Both the position numbers and the translations under genes were made by a program. The notes under the pieces were generated by a model that was given only the letters and a program-made list of their open reading frames with translations, was not told where the DNA came from and did no database searches. Positions 26,093-32,023 of a DNA stretch of 32,023 nucleotides are shown here, one piece after another (within the stretch, counting starts at the first letter, position 1; each line of letters begins with the position of its first letter). Source of the stretch: Lactobacillus gallinarum DSM 10532 = JCM 2011 (GTDB taxonomy: Bacteria > Bacillota > Bacilli > Lactobacillales > Lactobacillaceae); the NCBI RefSeq assembly GCF_001434975.1, contig NZ_AZEL01000028.1, positions 1-32,023 of the forward strand, in the 5' to 3' direction.

Positions 26093-28492
26093 TTAACGAC
26101 TAAGATTTTGTCTAATTTCAGCCTTCATGAACAAACGAGTTACATCAAATTCAATATTTGAAATCATTTCTTCAAACATTCTGTAACCAGAATCTTGATA
26201 TTCAACAAGTGGATTAAGTTGTCCATAACCACGAAGTCCAATTGATTGACGCAATTGATCCATTGCATCAATGTGATCAGTCCAGCGATCATCAACAACA
26301 CGTAAGATAACAACTTTTTCGAATTCAAGCATTTGACTAGGATCGCCTAATGCCTTTTCCTTATCTTCAAAGTTCTTTTCCACAATGTCGTATAACTTAT
26401 TCTTTAAGTCCTCGACACTAATAGTCTTAAAGTCAATTGAATCTGTAACTTGTTCAGAAGTTAAACTTGAAGAAATAAAGTCACGCAATGAATCAAGACG
26501 CCATTCGCTTCTATCGCCTTGAGTAAACATATCAACTTGACTATCAATTGTACGGTGAATCATCGGAACTAAAACATTCTTTAATGATTTATCAGCATCA
26601 ATTACTTGCATTCTTTCACCGTAAATAATTTCACGCTGAATACGCATAACATCATCGTATTGCAAAGTTTGCTTACGAGTATCGTAGTTATTACCTTCAA
26701 CACGCTTTTGAGCTGATTCAACTTGGCGAGTGATTAAACGACTTTCAATTACCTTATCATCATCATTGTCTGATAAACGATCCAAGAAGTCTTTAACACG
26801 GTCTCCACCGAAACGCTTCATCAAGTCATCTTCAAGTGATAAGTAGAAACGAGTGTAACCTGGGTCACCCTGACGACCAGAACGACCACGAAGCTGGTTA
26901 TCAATACGACGTGATTCGTGACGTTCAGTACCAATTACGGCTAAACCACCAAGTTCCTTAACACCAGGCCCAAGCTTAATATCAGTACCACGACCAGCCA
27001 TGTTAGTAGCGATAGTAACAGCTCCACGTTGACCGGCATTCATAATAATTTGAGCTTCTTTTGCGTGATTCTTAGCGTTCAAAACAGCATGTGGAATACC
27101 TGCTTCATCAAGCAAATTACTCAATCTTTCTGAACTTTCGATGGCTACAGTACCAACTAGCACAGGTTGACCTTTAGCATGGCGCTTCTTAATTTCTTCA
27201 ACTACAGCATGGAATTTTGAATCCAAAGTTGGGTACAAAATATCAGGCATATCTTTTCTGGCAATTGGACGGTTAGTTGGAATTGTGATTACCTGCATAT
27301 TGTAAATTTCACGAAATTCTTCTTCTTCAGTCTTAGCAGTACCAGTCATACCAGATAACTTCTTGTACATTCTGAAGAAATTCTGGTAAGTAATTGTAGC
27401 TTGCGTCTTTGATTCTTCTTGAATCTTAACGCCTTCCTTAGCTTCAATTGCTTGGTGTAAACCGTCTGAGTAACGACGTCCTTCCATTACACGACCAGTG
27501 AATGAGTCAACGATTAAAACTTCGCCGTCTTGAACAACATAATCGATATCCTTAAGCATGATGTAGTTAGCACGAAGAGCTTGATCGATGTGGTGAACCA
27601 ACTTTTGGTTTTCAACATCATATAAGTTTCTTAAACCAAAGTGCTTACATGCCTTTTCAATCCCAGTTCTAGTAAGAGAAATGGTCTTAGTTGGCCAGTC
27701 AATCTTGTAATCGCCGTGATCTTCATCATCGTCGGCGTCATCATCGCTCTTATCTTCAGTCAAAGTCTTTACAAAACGGTCAGCACGGATGTAGTCGCTG
27801 TTTGCTTGTTCAGCTTCACCAGAAATGATCAATGGAGTTCTAGCCTCATCAATTAAGATGGAGTCAACTTCGTCGATGATTGCATAGTTCAATGGACGTT
27901 GAACCATTTGTTCCTTATAAACAACCATGTTGTCACGCAAATAGTCAAAGCCAAGTTCTGAGTTAGTTGAGTAAGTAACATCACAGTTGTAAGCTGCACG
28001 CTTTTCATCTGGTGACATTGAGTTCAAGTTCAAGCCAACAGTTAAACCAAGCCACTTGTAAAGTTGACCCATTTCCTCTTCGTCACGACTTGAAAGGTAT
28101 TCGTTAACAGTAACAACGTGTACACCCTTGCCTTCAAGCGCATTTAAGTATACAGGCATGGTTGCTGTCAAAGTCTTACCTTCACCAGTCATCATTTCGG
28201 CAATGTTACCATAGTGAAGTGCAATACCACCCAAGATTTGTACGTGGAATGGGTAAAGGCCTAAGACACGCTTAGCACCTTCACGAGCAACTGCGAATGC
28301 TTCTGGCAAAAGATCATCTAAGCTTTCGCCCTTCTTAATCCGGTCACGAAATTCTGGCGTCTTTGCTTGCAATTGTTCATCAGATAGCTTGCTCATTTCA
28401 TCTGCATGAGATTCTACCTTAGCTGCGATTTTTTCAAATTTCTTAAGTTCTCTTTTATCGTCGTTATATAGTTTCTTTAAAATGTTTACCAT
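26093..28492 (-). CDS. secA: Preprotein translocase motor ATPase SecA
   Basis: ATPase that drives unfolded precursor proteins through SecYEG at the membrane. The 799-residue product has Walker A MMTGEGKT near residue 100, [14 protein letters not shown] (motif II, near 210), GMTGTA, the motif VI region [11 protein letters not shown] and the helical wing/scaffold region. An acidic insert ([10 protein letters not shown]) lies near residue 247. The C-terminus ends at [14 protein letters not shown] and lacks the Cys-rich SEC-C zinc motif that many SecA proteins use for SecB or ribosome contact. Such a short SecA is common in this clade. It also serves export of the two secreted paralogs here. It has a weak AAGGA ribosome binding site and ATG 28492. 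Confidence 0.97.
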   Translation of the reverse strand: MVNILKKLYNDDKRELKKFEKIAAKVESHADEMSKLSDEQLQAKTPEFRDRIKKGESLDDLLPEAFAVAREGAKRVLGLYPFHVQILGGIALHYGNIAEMMTGEGKTLTATMPVYLNALEGKGVHVVTVNEYLSSRDEEEMGQLYKWLGLTVGLNLNSMSPDEKRAAYNCDVTYSTNSELGFDYLRDNMVVYKEQMVQRPLNYAIIDEVDSILIDEARTPLIISGEAEQANSDYIRADRFVKTLTEDKSDDDADDDEDHGDYKIDWPTKTISLTRTGIEKACKHFGLRNLYDVENQKLVHHIDQALRANYIMLKDIDYVVQDGEVLIVDSFTGRVMEGRRYSDGLHQAIEAKEGVKIQEESKTQATITYQNFFRMYKKLSGMTGTAKTEEEEFREIYNMQVITIPTNRPIARKDMPDILYPTLDSKFHAVVEEIKKRHAKGQPVLVGTVAIESSERLSNLLDEAGIPHAVLNAKNHAKEAQIIMNAGQRGAVTIATNMAGRGTDIKLGPGVKELGGLAVIGTERHESRRIDNQLRGRSGRQGDPGYTRFYLSLEDDLMKRFGGDRVKDFLDRLSDNDDDKVIESRLITRQVESAQKRVEGNNYDTRKQTLQYDDVMRIQREIIYGERMQVIDADKSLKNVLVPMIHRTIDSQVDMFTQGDRSEWRLDSLRDFISSSLTSEQVTDSIDFKTISVEDLKNKLYDIVEKNFEDKEKALGDPSQMLEFEKVVILRVVDDRWTDHIDAMDQLRQSIGLRGYGQLNPLVEYQDSGYRMFEEMISNIEFDVTRLFMKAEIRQNLSR

Positions 28493-28535
28493 TAAATCGG
28501 TCCTTATATATCGTAAAGTCTAAAAATACAGTTTA

Positions 28536-28544
28536 ATTTTAACA
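28536..28544 (-). promoter_or_regulatory. Candidate secA promoter
   Basis: On minus an extended -10, TG-T-TAAAAT (hexamer 28536-28541), about 45 nt before secA and after the hpf terminator. No good -35 is seen. Confidence 0.4.
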
Positions 28545-28573
28545 TGATTATTTACAAATTTAAAATATTCCAA

Positions 28574-28605
28574 ATAAAAACCTCGCGTTTATCTCACGCG
28601 AGGTT
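28574..28605 (-). terminator. hpf terminator
   Basis: On minus the GC-rich stem AAACCTCGCGT / ACGCGAGGTTT (about 28578-28606) is followed by TTTATTTG. Strong and well placed between hpf and secA. Confidence 0.88.
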
Positions 28606-28631
28606 TGACACTAGTAAATATTTTACCTTAA

Positions 28632-29177
28632 TTATTCGTTAGTTTCAATTAAACCATAACGACCATCGTTTCTGCGGTAAACAACACTAGTACCATTGGT
28701 TTCAGCATCTTCAAATACAAAGAAATCATGTTCCAACATGTCCATTTGTAAAATTGCTTCTTCTGGATCCATTGGCTTTAAGCTTACACGCTTGTTACGA
28801 ACGATATCAAATTCGCTAGGCTTCTTTTCTTCTTCTTGAGGTTGTTCCACAAAGAAATCTTGTAAACCTTTTTCACGACTCTTTCTGTTTACACGAGTCT
28901 TGTACTTTCTAATTTGACGTTCAAGTTTCTCTGAAACGAAGTCAATGCTACGATACATATCGTCCGTGGTTTCTTCTGCTCTCAAAACTAAGTATGGTAA
29001 AGGAATAGTAACTTCTACTTTAGCAGAGCGGTCACGGTATACTCTCAAGTTTACGTGTGCGATCACATCTTGATTCAATTCAAAATATTTTTCCAACTTG
29101 TTTAAACGTTTTTCAACATAGCTTCTTAAAGCATCAGTTACTTCGATATTTTCTCCACGAACATTGTACTTTAACAT
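28632..29177 (-). CDS. hpf: Ribosome hibernation promoting factor, long form
   Basis: Binds 30S subunits and pairs 70S ribosomes into inactive 100S dimers in stationary phase or starvation. The 181-residue product is the long Gram-positive form: an N-terminal S30AE domain (about 1-105; VRGENIEVTDALRSYVEKRLNKL), a charged linker (about 110-125), and a C-terminal dimerisation domain (about 125-181, EFDIVRNKRVSLKPMDPEEA). The frame extends upstream to 29195, but ATG 29177, with AAAGGAG 8 nt before it, gives the family start MLKYNVRG. The leader contains a small ACCGC/GCGGT hairpin. A cre-like palindrome overlaps the promoter, so glucose should repress it. Confidence 0.96.
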   Translation of the reverse strand: MLKYNVRGENIEVTDALRSYVEKRLNKLEKYFELNQDVIAHVNLRVYRDRSAKVEVTIPLPYLVLRAEETTDDMYRSIDFVSEKLERQIRKYKTRVNRKSREKGLQDFFVEQPQEEEKKPSEFDIVRNKRVSLKPMDPEEAILQMDMLEHDFFVFEDAETNGTSVVYRRNDGRYGLIETNE

Positions 29178-29222
29178 ATAAGATTCTCCTTTCACCGCTA
29201 TGCGGTTTTTCTTTACACTTAC

Positions 29223-29250
29223 ATTATACCAAAAAATGAAAGCGTTTCAT
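29223..29250 (-). promoter_or_regulatory. hpf promoter with overlapping cre-like site
   Basis: On minus an extended -10, TG-G-TATAAT (hexamer 29223-29228), has its -35 region inside the 15-bp palindrome ATGAAAGCGTTTCAT (29236-29250). That palindrome resembles a CcpA cre (TGAAANCGNTTNCA) but is about one base short in one half. CcpA binding here would block RNA polymerase and repress hpf on rapidly used sugar. Confidence 0.7.
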
Positions 29251-29257
29251 AACAAAT

Positions 29258-29953
29258 CTATCGACAAATTGAAAAGCTTTCAATATGCATCCCTGGAAAC
29301 CTTGATTTTAAGCAATCTCGTGCATGATAAAGCGTCCGTCCAGTAGTATAAATATCATCTAATAGCAACACTTTCCCTGTCTGTATATTTTCTTTTATTT
29401 TTATAGTTTTATCAATAAAAAAGCTTTGGGGCGTTTTTAGCCGCTCCTCTTTGTTTTTCTCACCTTGAGCATGACTACCTTCTTTTTTAGCTAAAAGCGG
29501 CGTAAGGGACACAATATCTCCATAAACAGCCGAAATTGTATCGAACTGTCTCTTAACCTGGTGCCCAGGTGAGGTAGGCACAGGAATATAATAATCAAAC
29601 TCCGTTTTAGATAAATAGTCCCAGCTTAATTCTTGCAATACTTCCCGTAAAACATAATCTCCTCTTCGCTTATACGCCACCATCAAATCATGAAAAGCAG
29701 AATTATACCGATATAATGCAGAATTATGCAAAACTTCGCCTTGATATATCTTTTGCCACTTTTTACAATCACTACAAATAATCCCTTGCTCCATCATTTT
29801 CGAACATACTGAGCAACGATTTCCCGTCAATTTTTCAAATTGATTCAAACAATGAAAGCAAATCTTAGGCTGCCTAAAATTTTTTAATGAGAAAATTTGG
29901 GCAAATTTAATTGGAGGAATAAATTCTTGCTCACATAATAGACATTGTCTCAT
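29258..29953 (-). CDS. comFC: ComFC-family phosphoribosyltransferase-like protein
   Basis: A late competence protein required for DNA uptake in Bacillus and streptococci. Its enzymatic activity is not settled. The 231-residue product begins with Cys-rich zinc-binding pairs (CLLC, CFHC, CSVC and CSDC) and has a C-terminal type I PRTase domain with the PRPP loop VLLLDDIYTTGRT. ATG 29953 overlaps the comFA stop by 4 bp (ATGA), so it is translationally coupled to comFA. No obvious terminator lies between comFC and hpf. Confidence 0.93.
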   Translation of the reverse strand: MRQCLLCEQEFIPPIKFAQIFSLKNFRQPKICFHCLNQFEKLTGNRCSVCSKMMEQGIICSDCKKWQKIYQGEVLHNSALYRYNSAFHDLMVAYKRRGDYVLREVLQELSWDYLSKTEFDYYIPVPTSPGHQVKRQFDTISAVYGDIVSLTPLLAKKEGSHAQGEKNKEERLKTPQSFFIDKTIKIKENIQTGKVLLLDDIYTTGRTLYHARDCLKSRFPGMHIESFSICR

Positions 29954-31236
29954 TTATTCATCCCCTTAATTTGCTTGATACTGCTGCGAATATTTTTAGT
30001 GTAACGATGATAGCAATATAGCACTAAACCTGTTTTGTCTTCTTTCGCTCTACCCACTCGTCCCGCAATTTGCACTAAACTTGCGGCAGTATAAATAGGA
30101 TCATCGGCTGCAACAATAATTACCCAAACATTTTTAAAAGTTACTCCACGTTCCAAAATCGTAGTAGTCAAAAGAATGTCATACTTTCGCTCTCTAAAAG
30201 CCGCAACTTTTTCTATTCTTTGAGAATCTTGTGCATGCACTCCAACGATTTTCACGTTATTATCTTTCAACTTCTTTTTTAAAGCTGCCAAATAGATCGG
30301 AATTTGTTCAATTCGAGGTACAAAAATTAACAAGGGATGCTCGCTTTTTACTACCTTTTTTACTTCGGCAAGCAAATTAGCGTGAATTTGTCCTTTTTTA
30401 TTTAAAAACGGCTTAATAAATAATTTCTCCCTTGGTACCGGTAAAAGTCCACCATGAAATCTCCGATTGAGCTTTAAGATTTCAATTTTTCCCTGCTTAA
30501 CCTCTTCTAATAAGTCTTCTGTCGGCGTGGCTGTTAAATACACGCGCACTCCATCTTTTTTTACGGCATTTTTAGCTGCAAAATGCAATTGATCATTTCC
30601 CACATAAGGAAACGAGTCTACTTCATCAATCACTAACAAATCAAAAGCTTCATAAAATTTCAATAACTGATGCGTAGTACAAATTGTCAATTGATCCAAA
30701 TTTGGTTCTTGGTATTCTCGCCCGTGATATTTGCCAATCTCAATTTCCGCAAAAGCTGCTTCAAATCGTGGAAATAGTTCATTAACCACGTCGATTCTGG
30801 GTGTGGCAATACATGCACGTTTTCCATTCTTCATGCACTCCGCAATTAGCTGAAACAGCATCTCGGTCTTTCCTGCACCAGTTACCGCATGAACTAAGCT
30901 GCTTTTCTTTTGTTTAAAATTTAAAACTAAATTATCTGAAATTTTTTGTTGCAACGTAGTCAGCTGCCCATTCCAAGTCATTCCACCATTCGGTAACTTT
31001 GAAAATTGGCTCGCATTTTGACAGCGAACCAAAATATCTCCCTCATTTGCTCTTCCTAAACCAATACAAGCACGGCAGTATAATTTGCCACTTGGTAATT
31101 TACATTCGACTTTACTGCCACATCGGTTGCACAACCCATTTTCAATTACCGGAACTTTGCTACAATCTTCAAGTGTGCTAGAATCCTTTTGATTAATAAT
31201 CCATTGACGACCCGATAATAGAGTTAAATCTTCCAT
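29950..31236 (-). CDS. comFA: ComFA-family DNA helicase/translocase
   Basis: DEAD-box-like ATPase needed to pull transforming single-stranded DNA through the ComEC pore. The 428-residue product has an N-terminal zinc finger (CNRCGS...CRACIG), Walker A VTGAGKTEM, motif II LLVIDEVDSFP, motif III LTATPTEDL, and a C-terminal RecA-like lobe with motif VI QIAGRVGRAKED. The frame extends upstream to a GTG at 31245, but ATG 31236 (MEDLTLL) has AGAGGTG about 6-7 nt upstream. It diverges from yigZ. Competence is rarely seen in lactobacilli, so its role may be vestigial or conditional. Confidence 0.94.
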   Translation of the reverse strand: MEDLTLLSGRQWIINQKDSSTLEDCSKVPVIENGLCNRCGSKVECKLPSGKLYCRACIGLGRANEGDILVRCQNASQFSKLPNGGMTWNGQLTTLQQKISDNLVLNFKQKKSSLVHAVTGAGKTEMLFQLIAECMKNGKRACIATPRIDVVNELFPRFEAAFAEIEIGKYHGREYQEPNLDQLTICTTHQLLKFYEAFDLLVIDEVDSFPYVGNDQLHFAAKNAVKKDGVRVYLTATPTEDLLEEVKQGKIEILKLNRRFHGGLLPVPREKLFIKPFLNKKGQIHANLLAEVKKVVKSEHPLLIFVPRIEQIPIYLAALKKKLKDNNVKIVGVHAQDSQRIEKVAAFRERKYDILLTTTILERGVTFKNVWVIIVAADDPIYTAASLVQIAGRVGRAKEDKTGLVLYCYHRYTKNIRSSIKQIKGMNK

Positions 31237-31280
31237 ATTTTTCACCTCTATTATCTATTACGCAAAAAGAGGCGATTTTT

Positions 31281-31943
31281 TTGTCAAAAGAAGAAAATTT
31301 TTTAACTATTAAAGAAAATGGCGCTGCCGAACTAGTAATCAAGAAGAGTAAATTTATTGCTAACATGGCACGAACCACTACTACAGACGAAGCAAATGAA
31401 TTCATCCAGGAAATTTCAAAGAAATATCGTGACGCTACCCACAACACATTTGCCTATACTATCGGTTTAAATGATGATCAAGTAAAAGCAAGTGATAACG
31501 GTGAACCTTCAGGCACAGCTGGCATCCCCGAATTAAAAGCGCTGCAATTAATGAACTTAAAAAATATCACTGTCGTTGTAACCAGATATTTCGGTGGCAT
31601 TAAGCTCGGTGCAGGTGGCTTAATTCGGGCTTATTCCAATAGCGTAACCAACGCTGTAGAAAAAATCGGCGTGGTTAAACGTGTCCTGCAACAAGAACTT
31701 ATTTTCAGCGTGCCTTATAATCGGTTTGATGAAGTTGATCATTACCTTAAGACGAATAAAGTCTTCATAGCTGATACTGAATACGGTGTAGATATCAAAA
31801 TTCATATTTTTTTAGATATAGATGATCAAGAACAAACAAAAAAAGATTTGACCAACCTTTTGGCTGGTCAAATCAGTTTCACTAATGGTGAAAAACGCTA
31901 CAACGAACTTCCAGTTGAACAAAATAATTATCATGAACAATAA
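31281..31943 (+). CDS. yigZ: YigZ/IMPACT-family protein
   Basis: A 220-residue member of the UPF0029/IMPACT family. The eukaryotic IMPACT regulates translation stress signalling, and the bacterial role is undefined. The N-terminal domain carries the conserved NGEPSGTAGIPELKAL and TRYFGGIKLGAGGLIRAYS motifs, and a ferredoxin-like C-terminal domain follows (about 135-220). The start is TTG at 31281, with GAGG about 8 nt upstream. No ATG or GTG fits nearby. It diverges from comFA across a 44-bp gap, so their promoters must overlap each other's 5' ends. A hairpin pair follows the stop at 31943. Confidence 0.9.
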   Translation: MSKEENFLTIKENGAAELVIKKSKFIANMARTTTTDEANEFIQEISKKYRDATHNTFAYTIGLNDDQVKASDNGEPSGTAGIPELKALQLMNLKNITVVVTRYFGGIKLGAGGLIRAYSNSVTNAVEKIGVVKRVLQQELIFSVPYNRFDEVDHYLKTNKVFIADTEYGVDIKIHIFLDIDDQEQTKKDLTNLLAGQISFTNGEKRYNELPVEQNNYHEQ

Positions 31944-31947
31944 AAAG

Positions 31948-31968
31948 AGTTTGGCTAATAACCAAACT
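31948..31968 (+). other. Hairpin after yigZ
   Basis: AGTTTGG / CCAAACT (31948-31954 / 31962-31968) with a 7-nt loop lies right after the yigZ stop. It has no T-run. It may protect the 3' end or be incidental. Confidence 0.5.
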
Positions 31969-31974
31969 GAAGTG

Positions 31975-32006
31975 AGACCTAAAAGTGAGACACTTTTAGG
32001 TCTTTT
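31975..32006 (+). terminator. yigZ terminator
   Basis: A 13-bp stem, AGACCTAAAAGTG / CACTTTTAGGTCT (31975-31987 / 31991-32003), with loop AGA and then TTTT. The last 17 bases of the window hold no other signal I can support. Confidence 0.88.
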
Positions 32007-32023
32007 ACTATGTCTAAATTTAA

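Noticed and set aside
31256-31264. Competence sigma (Cin-box-like TGCGTAATA) upstream of comFA
   Set aside because: Only a loose match to the streptococcal box, and the TTGACA on the same strand is too far from a -10. Not enough to call.

Overview
The window looks like chromosomal core DNA of a low-GC Gram-positive lactobacillus, most likely Lactobacillus sensu stricto (acidophilus/crispatus/helveticus side). The clues are gene order (comFA/comFC-hpf-secA-prfB-hprK-lgt-gpsA-pgcA-uvrBA-rapZ-yvcK-whiA-clpP-surface proteins-cggR-gap-pgk-tpiA), strong AGGAGG-type ribosome binding sites, AT-rich intergenic DNA, a RF2 programmed frameshift, and HPr kinase/CcpA-type regulation. Species assignment is an inference from family knowledge. 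I see no phage, IS element, CRISPR array or rRNA.

Layout. (1) 1-4560: the glycolytic operon cggR-gap-pgk-tpiA on the minus strand. It has a good sigma-A promoter, a CggR-operator-like palindrome in its leader, an intrinsic-terminator-like hairpin between gap and pgk, and a terminator after tpiA. Minus-strand promoter and RBS signals at bases 10-49 point to another gene just outside the left edge. (2) 4600-4752: a tRNA-Arg(CCG) gene on plus and a perfectly palindromic bidirectional terminator. (3) 4762-10419: an accessory-looking block. Two paralogous secreted proteins (signal peptide, GW/SH3-like domain, Ig-like domain, probable beta-propeller), both on minus, flank an APC permease and a HAD phosphatase on plus. 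The first secreted protein and the permease diverge around a perfect 12-bp inverted repeat. (4) 10420-19784: clpP (plus) under a CIRCE-like operator, then on minus rapZ-yvcK-whiA, a DUF308 membrane protein, and uvrB-uvrA behind a LexA-box-like site. (5) 19784-28500: pgcA, then prfB-small membrane ORF-hprK-lgt-gpsA, and secA, all minus. (6) 28570-31240: hpf with a cre-like palindrome at its promoter, and comFA-comFC, all minus. (7) 31281-32006: yigZ on plus with its terminator.

How the genes relate. Several global regulators are represented. Glycolytic flux is sensed by CggR, present with its own operator. HprK makes HPr-Ser-P, the CcpA corepressor, and a cre-like site sits over the hpf promoter. 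HrcA is represented by the CIRCE site at clpP and LexA by the box at uvrBA. YvcK, RapZ and WhiA form the usual Gram-positive cluster linking cell envelope, metabolism and division. The least explained material is the pair of secreted propeller-like paralogs and their promoter-region repeats.
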